A stretch of DNA of 64,000 bases from Talinum fruticosum (GCA_021018815.1 JAITYX010000010.1:4836001-4900000), one strand, 5' to 3'; counted from the stretch's first letter, positions 10,758 to 22,725 are shown. Notes: a model not told the origin generated them from the sequence alone. Numbers and translations: made by a program.

Positions 10758-11775
10758 ATTGGCTCATTGCAAAAGTTCAATAAGAATTATTACGTTAATT
10801 CTAACTTAAGCGGATTGATTTTATAATTGAAATTATATATTGGAATTTTATGTATTGTATCTATATATTTCTCGTACTCTTTATTCATCTAATGATAGAC
10901 ACAAATGGAATCGAAACATATTGAATATTAGACTTAAAGAATTCCATTTAATTAGTTTAAGGATAATCAAGCGTTTAAATATTTAAATTAATTAATATCC
11001 TTGACTAATCTTAGACCAAAGTATTTTTATACTTTGAGTACCACTTTGATTTGTTTTTACAGGATGATTAAAGTTGTTTAATCTCAATTTGAAAAGCAAA
11101 AACAACATGCTTCTTACCATTAAACGCCAGCAAATAGAAAAGCCACATATTCATAATGGCTCGAGACACCGCATCGGGGTTGTTTGTTTTCATTTCTAGA
11201 AAACTTCAACTTTGAATCTAATTATTGTTTCCGCCTAAGATTTCAGTCACAACAAGTGAGATGGATTACATTTTAAGCTAAAGACCGATGCACAACGTTC
11301 ATCTTCACAATGGTTCTATTTCTAAGGGACTAAGACTATCCGTTACAACGGCTAATGAAGCTTTCCAGTCAAGGCCGAGACACAACGGGTATCTAATTTG
11401 CTGATTATAAATAAAAGCCACTCTAAAAGACTTAGAAGATAGCTGGAACTCAACTCTCATCTTATACGCTCAATCTTTTCTAACTTTCAACCCTGTACTT
11501 AGTTTTCTTAACTTCGAGTTGAAACAAAGAAGTCTTGTAATCAGTCAAACTCTTACTTACTCAATTCTTACGTAATTTTGCTTTACTTGAGCTGTAAGGG
11601 GAAATTTAACTCAGTTGTGCCTAATTGTAATGGTTATCTGCATTAGGAAGTACTAGGACATATATGGGATCTTCTATGCTTAAGAAAACTTGTATTGAAT
11701 TGTCTAAGGGAGTAATTTTGAGAGTCAACCCTTTGTTTTTCGTGGATTCAAAATAGTGGATTTGATTGGATGTCT
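10758..11775 (+). repeat. 5' LTR of SIRE-C, left segment
   Basis: Aligns to SIRE-B LTR sequence from the stretch around ttcaatgcaaagagaatt to gtggatttga. It shares the ggctcgagacaccg-catcgggg block and a TATA box (TATAAATA, 11406-11413). The 5' end is cut by Tat-1 at 10758. The 3' end stops where SIRE-B begins, after 11771-11775 (tgtct), which is the left half of a diverged target duplication. Confidence 0.85.
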
Positions 11776-12839
11776 TAAAGACTCGGGTTTTAACTCTAAG
11801 TCATTTTGAGTATTACATGAAGACTCATGTATAAATCCTATCTCTTTTAAGTTTTGATTTCAAGTCGTTACGAGCACCATAGAAACTCTTGTTTAAGTTT
11901 TCATTCTATTCGATCGACTCGGAATGCACCATATAAATCCTACACTTATGTTTCGAGTCACTCGGACATCACTCTGAACTATCTCATGCTCAAATAATTT
12001 TTTTATCAATCTTATTCCGAGTACTTGATTGTGTATTTCAATGCAAAGAGAATTACAACATTAATTCTTTAATCTAAGTCGATTTCTTTTGTTGAGAATT
12101 ATTTGACATGATCAATTTGTTATACTTTGATATTTTACTTTCTCTACTTGATCATCCTTAGGATTGACTCAGATTGAATTTCAGTATATTATATATTAGA
12201 CTCGGAAAATTCAACTCTTTTGGGCAAAGATAATTAAGTAATAAATTATTCTAATTTAATTATTATCTATGCCTAATCTTAGACCAAAGTATTTTATACT
12301 TTGAGAACCAATGTGGTTTGCTTTTGTAACTTATTCAAATGGGGCTAAACTTATTTTTAAAATACAAAAGCAATCGGCTTCTAGCTGTTAATCACCAGCG
12401 AGACAAGTTTTAGCTACTTCGGACATGGCTCGGACACCGTGTCGGGGTTGTTTGCTTCCAAAACTTGAAAACTTCAACTCTATACTAAACAGTTGTTTCC
12501 AGCACAACTTTCGAGTCACAACTAGACACTGGGTATTGGACAGGGTGTCCAATGGGCTTAATTAGGTGGGCTAAAAAATAAGGTCACAGCCCATTTGATA
12601 ATTTAAATGGACTGGGCATGAAATGGGCCACCCATTAAGTGACTTTTCGGGCCTGGACTGAGCGGGTATCGGGCCACCGTGGTTTTGCTGCTCCCCAACT
12701 CTCACACTCTCACACGCTGTCTCTCCTCCTACCTCTCGCACACTCTGTCTCTCTCGCTATCCATCATCTTTTGCTGCTCACCGTCCCCTCCTCCCTCGCT
12801 CTCTCTCTCTCTCTCTCGCCATCATCTTCCGTCATCTCG

Positions 12840-14610
12840 CCGGTGAACCGAATCCGGAAGCCGGTGTATTACAAGAAAGTGGTGTATGATGGAGGTGAAT
12901 TTGCTGTTGGTGATGATGTCTATGTGAAGAGGAGAGAGGATGTGAGCTCAGACGAGGAAGATCCCGAGGTAGAGGAGTGTGGGATGTGTTTTAGAGCTGG
13001 CAATGCTTGTGATGATTGAGTGCGATGATTGCCTTGGTGGGTTTCATTTGAAGTGCTTGAAGCCGCCACTGAATGAGGTTCCTAAAGGAGATTGGGTTTG
13101 TGGGTTTTGTGAGGCAAAGAAACTTGGGAAGAAGGTTAAGCTTCCCGAGCCACCGAAGGAGAAGAAGTGGGTTAGGACTTTAAGGGAGAGGCTACTTTCA
13201 AGTGATTTGTGGGCTGCCCGGATTGAGAGGTTCACTAGCTTTACTTTCCGATACCCTCATCTAAATTTTTAGTTTGTTAAATTGGATCAAATGGATGTTC
13301 AATTTTGCCATTAAGGCGAGTAATGTAGCAGATTTTGAAATGTCAAATGGTTTTAGTCTGCAAATTGAGTACATTGGTACTATTGTGCAGCATACGGAAA
13401 GAAGTGGATGGAACCTTCTGGTTTCGAGCACATTGGTACATGATCCCTGAGGAGAATCAGGAAGACAACCACATAATTTGAAACGAGAGTTGTATCGCAC
13501 TAATGATTTTGCTGATGTTAAGGTATTATGAGATAGAATACGGTTTCTATGTATCATATTTATTTGATGGACATTGTATGTATAGGTTCATTTCTTTGTT
13601 CAATACTGCTGGGAAACTAGTGAAGGGGGTATAGATCACTAGGAGTTTGGTGTAGGAGTTCAAATCTTACATTTGGGGTAAGGACACCTATGGAAGAGGA
13701 CTGTTAAATTTTAAACTGTTTTGTGCTCATTTTGTCAATGTTTGGTTTATAAAACTTTTTAGGGTGTTACGCCTTCGACTGTACGAGAAATCTGAATGCT
13801 AAGATAGGAAGCACTGAAACCCTTCAGTGAATCCGATTGCATAATCTGCCATTATCCGGAAGTGTTTCAAGAATCCATGATATGAAAATTATCAAGCCTA
13901 TTCAGCTGGTAAAAAATAGATATTGTTGTTGCCCATTTGAGCACCAATCGTGCCTTTTATGGCACTTAGGATGGGAACCCATCATTTTCTTCTTGACATT
14001 TGATGTATACAAGATATTACAGCCCGTGAATCCTTAAAAGCTGCGCTGAAACAACATGATGTGTAACCAAGTCTTTGACGTGATAGTTATCACACAAATG
14101 TTCTAGAGTTGTCTTTCTTCTTGTTATCATGGATTGGATTTGTTTAAGAGCATGAGCTTCTGTAGCAAGAACACATACATATAGAAATCTTTGTGTTGGT
14201 TTTTGTTGTTTTTTGTTGTTATTCCTCATCGAAGGTCAATGGTTCTGTTTTTACCGTGACGAGATGGAATCTATCATTAGGCACTGCTATGTTATGAGTC
14301 CAAAGGAGTTTGCCAAGGCCAATAATGAAGGGGACGATGTCTTCCTTTGTGAATATGAATATGACATTAATTGGCATAACTTTAAGCGACTAGCAGAGAT
14401 TGCTGACAATGACGAGGTAAGCCTTTCATAAAGTATAAAAGCTTTGCACCTTGCAGCTGACTAAAGCTTGACAAGGTTGCTATTTCATGTCATAGGATGA
14501 TAATAGTGATGATAGTGATCAAGATTGGGTTTCTAGCAAGGATTCGGACTCGGAATCAGAAGAAGACACGGACTTTGACGAAGAGAATGAAAAGAGAAGA
14601 ACTTCTGGAC
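12840..14610 (+). pseudogene. ORC1: Captured fragment of origin recognition complex subunit 1 (PHD/BAH region)
   Basis: Plant ORC1 is the large ATPase subunit that marks replication origins; its N-terminal half has a PHD finger embedded in a BAH domain. Here the N-terminal part KPVYYKKVVYD...DDVYVKRRED (12855-12945) leads into the PHD finger. Its Cys ligands appear in ECGMCF (about 12975-12995), then IECDDCLGGFHLKCLKPP and GDWVCGFC up to about 13115. DLWAARIE follows to 13230. The next exon (about 13386-13527) reads GTFWFRAHWYMIPEE then HNLKRELYRTNDFADV. Another (14260-14416) reads PKEFAKANNEGDDVFLCEYE. An acidic exon follows an intact GT-AG intron (14417-14495). Breaks: a frameshift inside the PHD finger near 13008, another near 13460, and no AAA+ ATPase part. 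It is a non-functional fragment kept with its introns, so it was copied from DNA. Confidence 0.92.
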
Positions 14611-14619
14611 CATCTGCTG

Positions 14620-14760
14620 GCCACCACGGCCTGCCCCACAGCCTGTAGGGGCACCCGTGGTGGGTATTTTAGGTTAAGTAAATCCCTACTAGCCACCACG
14701 GCCTGCCCCACAGCCTGTGGGGGCACCTGCGGTGGGTGTTTTGAGTTAAGTAAATCGCTG
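14620..14760. repeat. Two 70-bp tandem copies, each able to form a hairpin (in hAT-1)
   Basis: Units at about 14620-14691 and 14692-14760 are nearly identical (gccaccacggcctgcccc start). Within each, CCACCACGG pairs with the later CCGTGGTGG or CTGCGGTGGG, and GCCCC with GGGGC, giving a strong stem-loop. They follow directly after the last ORC1-like exon. Confidence 0.8.
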
Positions 14761-15556
14761 GGTGGCAATGGCTCAAATTGGATGGGCCTTGGGTGGTCGG
14801 GGCCATTTGACCCATGACCTGGCCCGGCCCATTTAAAAAGTTACTGTCCAGCCCAGCCCGTTAAGTCAATGGGCGAGCCCAACCCGGCCCGACCCGGCCC
14901 GTTGCCCGAGTCTAGTCACAACCAAGTAATTCGACCATCTTTTGGAGCTAAGAGCCACTACACAGCGTTCACATCCCAATAGATATTTTGTGAGTGACTC
15001 AAAAGAGCCATTACAATGGCTAGTGAAGACTTCTATCCGGAATCAAGAATCAATGGTCACTCGTGCTCGATTGGATATAAATAGAAGCCACCTCACAAAA
15101 CTAGAAGATTGTTGAAAACATTACTTAAACTGAATTTATTGTTGAACTACTTATTGTTCTCATTCTTACTCAATCTTCTACTTACAACTCGTAGTCCGTA
15201 TTTTATATTTTTGAGTTGTAAAGAAAGTCTTGTAATCGGTTACATTCTTTTCTTATTTTCTAAGTAAGGTCCCTTGATCGAGCCGTAAGGCTTTAATCAG
15301 CTCAGTTGTCCATGATTGTAAAGGTCACCTTAGTCATGAAGTACTAGATCGAGACAAGGGAACTTCTGAGTCTAGGAAAACATTGTAAGGAATTGTTTAA
15401 GGGAGCAATTCTAGTTGAGTCGATCCTCTATATTTTGTGGATTCAAAATAGTGGATTTAACTTGGTTCTTGGATTAGCATTGTCCGTGATTTTCTTCATC
15501 ATCCTATTCACCCCACCTCTAGGGTGACTTAGACTCTCCATGAGCAAACCTTCAAT

Positions 15557-15568
15557 TGGTATCGAGCC
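15557..15568 (+). promoter_or_regulatory. Primer binding site (SIRE-B)
   Basis: TGGTATCGAGCC lies two bases after the LTR end. It resembles the initiator Met-tRNA PBS TGGTATCAGAGC with a one-base loss. The same variant (TGGGTATCGAGC) occurs in SIRE-D. Confidence 0.8.
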
Positions 15569-15625
15569 TTGCATTTTAAGAGGATCTCACTATCCAAAGG
15601 TATAAAGATCAGATAGTTCGGAACA

Positions 15626-16640
15626 ATGGAGAGTTCGATGAAGGAAGATCATCCACCGGACCACCGAAGTTCAAAGGGTCAAACTTTGTCCATTGGAAGA
15701 AGATGATGGTGTGTTTTCTGATGGACAATGATGAATATGTTTAGAACATCATCCAAGCAGGCAACTTCATTCCAATGAAGACGGAGAATAGAACTACTAT
15801 GCCAAAAGCCAAATCCGAGTTCACCACTCGAAGAGACCGATAAGGTTAGAATGAACTTCAAAACTATGAACAAACTGATGTGTACCATTAGTATAGAAGA
15901 ATACAACAGAGTCCCAGACCTTTGATATAGCCAAAGATGTGGGACACTCTTGTCAACACCTATGAAGGAACAAGCGAAGTGAAGCAGGCGAAGATAAGTC
16001 AATATCTTCATAAGTATAAGTTGTTCAAGATGGAGCTAGAAGAAAACATCACTCGGATGTATTTTCGGTTCATCGCGATTACCAATAATCTCAAATCTCT
16101 AAGTAGAAAGATTTCCCACAAAGAAATGTCCGGAAAGATTCCGAGAAGTCTAATAGAGAAGATATGGGGTCCTAAGGTGACAGCCATTGAAGAATCTTAG
16201 AACTTCTCTCAACTAAGGCCGGACGAGCTTATTGGCAAGCTACTCATTCACGAAATTCATCCGGAGGAAGAGGATGTCGAGGTCAGCACCAAAAAGAATA
16301 TTGTACCGAAAGCCTCGGAAAGCAAACGTGAAAGTCCGAGCTCCTCGGAATTAGAAAAGGATCCTATGGCACTCATAGCCCGCGGCTTCAAGAGAATGAT
16401 GAAATACAAGAAGTGGGAAAAGAGGCCAAAGGATGAGTTCTACAAGAAAGATAAGAAGGACGGAATAGGTAAATATTCTTCTCCTTCAAAGTTATCTTTA
16501 TCTAAGAACTCCGGTTGCTATGAATGTGGCAGCAAGGAGCACATAGTCGAGACTGTCCCAAGAGAAAGAAGGACAGATACAAAAAGGTTATGATGGCTAC
16601 CTAGAGTGATGATGACTCATGCGAAGAAGATGATTCGGAC
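15626..16640 (+). pseudogene. Copia Gag (SIRE-B)
   Basis: Equivalent to the SIRE-A gag. Recognisable blocks are PPKFKG...FVHWKKMM in shifted frames (15650-15710), WDTLVNTYEGTSEVKQAK (15937-16000), and KISQYLHKYKLFKMELEENI followed by KISHKEMSGKIPRSL (to 16160). A zinc knuckle CYECGSKEH lies at 16516-16545. The final knuckle Cys is lost through a one-base frameshift (ends VETVP instead of the expected K-D-C-P). There are in-frame stops at 15740 and about 16199. It would have formed particles and bound RNA. Confidence 0.88.
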
Positions 16641-17450
16641 AACTCAAAGTGTCTTATGGCACTTACGGACTCGTAAGCTGAATCCGAGTCGACAACGAGA
16701 ACTCAAATATTGATGAGGTAGTTGAATACTTCCTCAAATTTTCAAAAGTTGATCTAGCACAATATATTTTCACTTTGGAAGAAAAGTTCAATTCTGACTT
16801 GTTCCAATTCAAAGAACAACTTGAGTCTCTTACCGATGAGAGCAATGCTTTGAAAAATGAATCGGAAAAGCTGAGACAAAACCTGAAAGAACTTAAGACC
16901 AGTACTCAAGCAAATGAGACTATGTCTACATCACTCGGAAACGGACAATAAGCAACTGAAAAGAAAGCTTAATGAGTCTCAAGAGCTTATTTTGAAATTC
17001 ACTCAAGGTTAGAAAAACCTTGATATGCTATTAGGCTCTCAGTGTGTCTCCTTTAAGAAAGAAGGACTTGGTTTCAACGAAGAAGAGGAATCAAAATCCT
17101 ATTCTAATCTTTTCAAAAAGAATTCCATAACTGTAAAGTTTAGGAAGGCTAAGCATGGTCCTATTCATACAAATGAATAGAGGAATAAGCCCATACTAGT
17201 TTACAGGAAAAAGCCTTCTCCTCCTATTTACAAAAGAAAAGATTTTCAAAAGAAAGAGACACGGACTCGGTTTTCTAGAAGGAAGACTCGAAATCGGACC
17301 AGACCCAAAATTATTCAAATCTGGGTTCCCAAAATTTCTCTTACTTATGAAAAAACCACGAGTAAAGGAAGTTACTTGGGTTCGTAAGAGGAAGTGAGAA
17401 GGGTTAGTTTGTTTTTGTCTTGTAGATAACTCGGAAGAAGAAGAAAGGTC
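16641..17450 (+). other. Gag coiled-coil extension and linker (SIRE-B)
   Basis: Fragmentary plus-strand frames give an acidic, Leu/Glu/Lys-rich coiled-coil-like stretch (about 16740-16990, with the block SESEKLRQNLKELK-like). A basic linker follows, with WVPKISL-like text just upstream of the protease. No complete ORF. Confidence 0.55.
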
Positions 17451-17454
17451 ATTG

Positions 17455-17700
17455 CTACTTAGACGGTGGTTGCTCATGCCACATGTTAGGAGATTCAAGA
17501 CTCTTCTCCGAGCTAGCGAGATATGAAAGGAGGAAAAGTCACTTTTGGAGATAACAACAAAGGCAAGATAATAGGGATTGGCAAAATTGGTGGAGGAAAC
17601 AACATAGTCAGCCCGATCTACCTTGTCGAAGGACTCAAGTACAATCGATTAGCATTTCTCGGTTATGTGACAAAGGTCAAGAGATAATGTTCACTCGGAC
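17455..17700 (+). pseudogene. Copia aspartic protease region (SIRE-B)
   Basis: YLDGGCSCHMLGDSRLFSEL is encoded around 17458-17515. The active-site triad is D-G-G (17462-17470) instead of D-S/T-G. The GGKVTFGDNNKGKIIGIGKIG block follows after a frameshift. The changed middle residue and the shift make it inactive. Confidence 0.8.
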
Positions 17701-17819
17701 CAAATGCTATATCTCCGATGCAGTCACCAAAGAGATTAAGCTATCGAGTCCGAGGTCAAGTAATAATTACACTTTTCCTCTTTCGATTCAAGTCAAAATT
17801 TATCTTGTTTGAAAGAATC

Positions 17820-18765
17820 CGTGAATGATGATTCATGGACCTAGCATCGTAGACGATGTCATATCAGCATGCATGCAATCAAGAAACTTACATCTCATGG
17901 ATTGGTTAGAGGTTTACCTAATCGTGCTTTTAAGAAAGATAAAATCCGTGAGGCATGCGCAAAAGGTAAGTAAGTTAGATCATCTTTCAAACCAGTCAAA
18001 ACAGATATCTATATCCAAAGTGCTATAATTGCTTCATATGGATTTGTGTGGCTAAATTCCTGTGAAAATTCTTGGAGGTATATCGTATGTACTTATTGTT
18101 GTTGATGATTTCTCACGATTTACTTGGGTGTGTTTTCTTAAGAACAAGAATGAAGCCTTCAAAGAGTTCACTAAGCTCAGCACAAAAATTCAAGTGGAGT
18201 CTCAAACTCGGATCGAAGGATTCGAACCGACCATGGAAGGGAGTTCACCTACTCGGAATTTGCGGACTTACGTGACAAGAATGACATCTCTCACAACTTC
18301 TCTGCACCAAGAACTTCTCAACAGAATGGAGTAGTGCAGAGAAAGAATAGAACTCGCGAAGAAATAGGAAGGACTATGATGATTGAAAATGATCTACCTT
18401 ACTACTTCTTAGCCGAGGCGATCAACACGAGCAAATTACACACTCAACGGATGCCTCATCGGACCCATCTTGAAGAAAACACCCTATGAGCTATGCAAAA
18501 GAAAGAAACCCAACATCTCCTACTTCAAACCATTTAGATGTAAGTGCTTTGTTCACAACAATGGTAAGGAGCATCTGACTAAGTTTGATGCTAGGTCAAA
18601 AGAAGGTACATTTCGAGGTTATTCATCTCATAGCAAAGCTTATCATGTTTTTAACAAAAGAACTAACAAAGTGGAAGAAAGTATCCACGTTGTTTTTAGT
18701 GAGATTGATCTTAGCGGGATAAGTGAGTCCACATTCTCATATCTCGGACTTAACGAGAGATGAAG
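17820..18765 (+). pseudogene. Copia integrase (SIRE-B)
   Basis: The zinc-binding pre-integrase part (17830-17970, HISMHAIKKL and RGLPNRAFKKD-like text in changing frames) is followed by the core. DLCG lies near 18045, VDDFSRFTWVCFLKNKNEAF at 18090-18160, the second Asp region near 18225-18260 (shifted), and a QQNGVV-like block at about 18315. The C-terminal part (18470-18763) reads KTPYELCKRKKPNISYFKPF then GYSSHSKAYHVFNKRTNKVEES. At least three frame changes. Confidence 0.87.
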
Positions 18766-18999
18766 ACGACCTTGCTGAAGCTGAGCTTAAAAAAGTCAAA
18801 ACAGAATTACTGAGACAAATCGGAATGGAGCAACTCAAAATGTTATGAGTCGGACTTAACAAATTCAAGAGCCAGCTCCGAATGTCTGAAGAACAAGTCA
18901 ATGAGACTTAGCAAGATCAACCAACCGAAGATCAGCCTATTCAACCAACAAATTTGGTAAACTAAAGGACAGGTAAAGCCTTCAAATATGCATCCAGCC

Positions 19000-19920
19000 A
19001 CCCACCTGAAAACATGCTTTCGACATCAACAGTGGGGTAAGAACTCGATCTTTTTGCATAATCTGTGTGCATTTTCTACATTCATATCGTTAACCGAACC
19101 CAAAAATGCACTAGAAGCCCCAAATGAGCCTGAATGGGTAGAGGCCATGCAAGTAGAGCTCAATCAATTTGAAAGAAATCAAGTCCGGACTCGACCAAAC
19201 GACCATCTAATCACCCAATCATAGGAACCAAATGGGTTTTCAAGAACAAACTGGATAAGAAAGGGTTGGTAGTCGAAATAAGGTTAGACTCAAAATGGGT
19301 TACAATCAAGATGAATGAATTTATTGTGGGGAAACCTTTGCACCTGTTGTTAGTATTGAGGCAATCGGAATCTTGTTGGCATTTACATCTAGCATGAATA
19401 TCAAGCTTTATCAAATTGATGTGAAATGTGCTTTTTGAATAGTTTCATTCAAGAAGAAGTCTATGTTGAGCAACCCCTTAGATTTGAAAACTCGAAATTT
19501 CCAAATCATGTTTTCAAATTGCAAAAGGCTTTATATGGTCTTAAATAAGCTCCTAGAGCTTGGTATGAAAGACTAAGCAGTTTCTTGGTTGAAAATGATT
19601 TCAAACGAGGTCAGATTTACAAAAATCTTTTCATAAAAACCAAGGGGAAAGATTTTCTTATCGCTCGGATCTATGTTGATGATAACATTTTTGGAGCTAC
19701 TACTGAAACTCTATGTCAAGAGTTTTCCGAGTTGATGAGACAGGAGTTCCAAATGAGTATGATGGGAGAACATAACTTCTTTCTTAGTCTACAAATCAAA
19801 CAAGACAAGGATGACATTTATGTCCATCTATCCATGTATACCAAGGAACTTTTAAAGAAGTACAAACTACAAGATGTGAAGCATGCAACAACACCTATGA
19901 GTAGCGGTTTGATCACATGA
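19000..19920 (+). pseudogene. Copia reverse transcriptase (SIRE-B)
   Basis: Blocks in order: the EPEWVEAMQVELNQFERNQV lead-in (19120-19190), GTKWVFKNKLD (19230-19260), QEEVYVEQP (about 19455), VFKLQKALYGLK followed by a stop in place of Gln (about 19515-19550), and ARIYVDDNIFGATTET (19660-19710). The catalytic YVDD at 19672-19683 is intact. Then come ELMRQEFQMSMMGE and LKKYKLQDVKHATTPMS. It copies the element RNA into DNA. Stops and frameshifts near 19290 and 19430 inactivate it. Confidence 0.9.
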
Positions 19921-19959
19921 AAAAGGTAAAGTCTGTAGAACAGAAACTCTACAAAGGTA

Positions 19960-20605
19960 TGATTGGATCTTTACTCTATCTCATATCTAGTAGGCCAGAT
20001 ATCATGTTTAATGTCTTCCTTTGTGCAAGATTTTAAGCTAATCCAAAAGAATCACGTCTCACTGCGGTGAAGAGAATTTTAAGATATCTTGCAGGGACTC
20101 AAAATCTTGGTATATGGTTTTCAAAAGACTCATAACCGACTCTCACTTGGAAACTCAAATGCTAATTATGCTGGACACAAAGTTGATAGAAAGAGCACAT
20201 CCGAAGCATGCCAATTTCTAGGTCAATCCCTCATCTCTTGGCACTCAAAGAAACAAAACTCGGTTGCCCTATCAAATGCCGAGGCTAAGAACATTGCAAT
20301 TGGACCTTGTTGTGCTCAAATTATGTAGATCAAGCAGCATTTAAAGGATCTAGGGCTATCATTCAAATCTATCCTAATCAAGTGTGACAATCGAGTGCTA
20401 TCAGCATTACAAAGAATTCATTCAGCATTCAAAGACGAAACATATTGAGGTCGGGTATCATTTTCTAAGAGATCACTCTGAGAAAGGTGATATTGAACTT
20501 GAATTCATTCCAACAAAATTTCAGTTAGTCGATATTTCCACTAAGCCACTTAGTGAAGATCGGTTTTTCTTTATTAGGAATGACATTGGTATGATCAATG
20601 CATGA
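19960..20605 (+). pseudogene. Copia RNase H (SIRE-B)
   Basis: After a MIGSLLYL block the RNase H domain can be followed: NANYAGHKVDRKSTSEACQF (20155-20215), SWHSKKQNSVALSNAEAKNI (20235-20300) and the C-terminal GDIELEFIPTKFQLVDISTK block (20480-20545). It ends at the stop near 20605. The domain degrades the RNA strand of the hybrid. A frameshift near 20380 and stops near 20120 break it. Confidence 0.88.
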
Positions 20606-22725
20606 TTATGTGATTTCTAAGTGAATTATCCTTGCATATTATGTGTTATATGTTTTCTTTTGTTTTAATAACAAATGGATCGGTTAACGAGTGAGACCGA
20701 GCTATGAGTTATTAGTCCTCCGAATGTTCCGAGGCACTCGGAAAACTTACCGAGTCGGACTCGGTTTTGAGCAATATGGACATTAAACTTTTGGAATTAT
20801 CTCTAGATGAATGGAGAATTTCACAAATATTTTTAAAAAGTCTCTCTTCTCTCTCTCGAACACGTGTTTCCATCAATGAATTCTAGCCGTCGGAAGAAAG
20901 CTGCTGGAATACTAGCCGTTGGAGTGCTTGAACGTCACACCCGTCCGATACTGCCGTTTGAACTTCAAGTCAAACCAAAGGCCAAGAGTCATTTCGTTTT
21001 GCTAGAAATAGCATCCCTTTGCCTTCTTTTTATTACTTTGCTCTCCTCTCTCGAAATCATATTCACTCACCTGAATTCAAAGCTCTTATTTTCTCTTTGT
21101 TCTCTCGTGTCATCTTTGTTTCTCAAATCACACCATGCCTAAGCGAGGTTCAGCACTGAGTTATTGGGGTCTCGCTACCAAAAGCCCCGCACCAAAATCC
21201 TTAAGAGGGTACCTCCAACCTCTCAAAAATTTTTGTCGCCCAACATCTCACATTGGATGATAAATTCTTCCCAACCACTTCTTTCTCATGGTTACAAAAC
21301 ATCAAAAGCACTAGGGTGTACAATTTTTGTGCTTCGATGAATTCATTTCCCGGAACTCGTTCGTTGAGTTATATTCAAACATTTCTTACTCGAGGGAATC
21401 ATTACCTCAAGGGTTCAAGAGAAGGTTGTTCGTGTCAACCTCTCTCTTTTTCGTAGACTTTTCAAAGTCTCTTCTCTTTTTCTTAACTACAATTCCATAC
21501 CATTTATGGAGATTGCTAATGAATTCTTCGAGAAGTATGCCAAGGAAGTTCTCGAGTCACGGAAGAATTTCTCGGTGACTCGGATGAAGACCGAGGCAAG
21601 ATTACTCGTTTCATTTTGATGAGAACCTTCTTCTCTCATCATTCAAGCAAAGATAATCCTAACTCAAAGATTCTCAAAGCTTTATTTGATATCCTAGAGG
21701 GCTATGACGTAGACCTCTTTCCTTCTATCATTGAGCGGATGGCTTCGTGCCACCTCAATCAAATAAATCTACTCCATTCCCTTTTGGAGCCCTTTTGACT
21801 GTTATTTTCAAACAGTTCAAAGTTCCCTCCCCTCGGATCCAAATGTTGTCTCCGAGGCTGCCATTGTGGTTGGCAAAAAGGGCTTCTCGGTACGGGTGAC
21901 AGGAAGTCCAGCCTGATGTCTAGGTTCATGCGTCCGAGTTGAAACCTCCCTTACCCCTTCCCACTCAAACTTAGACTCCTCTATCACTTCCACCTCCCTC
22001 TCGCTGGTCCCTCTACTTCTCTACCACCTCCTTCAGCCTCTACTTCTATGTTTACCATGTTGGTAGACAAAATTGCTTACGTGTTCGAAGAACTTCAAGA
22101 CACTCTCCGCGCTCTCAAAAATGTCCTTCAAGGCCTGGCTATCAACTAGAAGACCGGGCAATCTCGGATCCGGGAGAACCAGGATCCGTTGATCGAGCTT
22201 AAGGGCATCATCACCGAGCAATGCGAGTAGCTCTAACTTCTTCAAGAACGCAAGTCCAAGGTCTGCTCGAGATTCGAAACTTCGGATACTTCGAGGAATC
22301 CTCTAGCCTATCCAAGTCTACCTCTGTTGAGGTAGAAGAAGAAGATGAAGTTGTAGGCGAAGAAGGAGCAGCTCAGCTGAAGAAAAGAAGGAAGAGGAGA
22401 AAGAAAAAGAAGAGGCTCGCTCAACCTCGAGGGCCAAGATGCGATATATCCCGAACTGCAACGGATCTCCTTAGATCACGATCCGAGTGGGTCGGAAGAA
22501 GCCGGGGACGTTGGTCGATCCAAAGCCGCCGGGTCGAACGCCACCCTCTACTATCTTTCGGGAGGATGAGCTCGAGGAAGATATACCCCGGCTCAAAGAA
22601 CCAGGATGGAGCAAATTCCGGACATCCCTGTGCTGCCGCCGCCGTGATCATCCACCTCCTCTCAAGCTTATCGCGCTGGCGCACTGCCCACCCCTCCTCC
22701 TCTCGACAATGACCCCCTCTTCTTA
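20606..22725 (+). pseudogene. Env-like/accessory ORF region of the Sirevirus (SIRE-B)
   Basis: A CT-rich lead (20840-20860) and several broken frames between RNase H and the polypurine tract. The likely original start is ATG 21135 (MPKRGSALSYWGL). The central block FDEFISRNSFVELYSNISYS (about 21330-21390) matches the position of SIRE-C text at 33254-33610. The 3' part is acidic then basic (KKRRKRRKKKKR near 22380-22410). Sireviruses carry an ORF here that has been called env-like. I see no clear signal peptide or fusion motif in what remains, so its function stays open. Confidence 0.6.

Larger units (their letters stand above)
12523..14914 (+). mobile_element. hAT-1: hAT-like element carrying an ORC1 gene fragment (Pack-type)
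   Basis: A 2,392-bp insertion flanked by an exact 8-bp target duplication GTCACAAC (12515-12522 and 14915-14922). Ends are TAGACACTGGG and, inward from the right, TAGACTCGGGC. Removing it rejoins the LTR sequence found intact at about 23893-23905. Subterminal DNA is rich in GGGCC/CCCGG motifs (12530-12640 and 14790-14900). There is no transposase; instead it carries exons and introns of a host ORC1-like gene. An 8-bp duplication with short imperfect terminal repeats fits the hAT superfamily, though the fifth terminal base does not match the usual hAT consensus, so the superfamily call is an inference. Confidence 0.85.
11776..15554 (+). repeat. 5' LTR of SIRE-B, split by hAT-1
   Basis: Begins taaagactcggg (TG changed to TA; the 3' LTR has TGAAG) and ends accttca before the PBS. 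After removal of the hAT-1 insertion and one duplication copy it is about 1.38 kb. TATA box TATAAATA at 15076-15083. Its sequence matches the 3' LTR at 23158-24581. Confidence 0.9.

Noticed and set aside
12639..12840. Front part of the frame leading into the ORC1 text as a true N-terminus
   Set aside because: The first 50 bases are hAT subterminal DNA, and the CT-rich part with a (CT)n run (12799-12818) looks like leader or low-complexity sequence. Only the text from about 12840 is convincingly ORC1.
22221..22712. 163-residue Arg/Lys-rich plus-strand frame
   Set aside because: Overlaps the decayed env-like region, is crossed by equally long frames on both strands, and has biased low-complexity content. 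Kept only as part of the env-like region.
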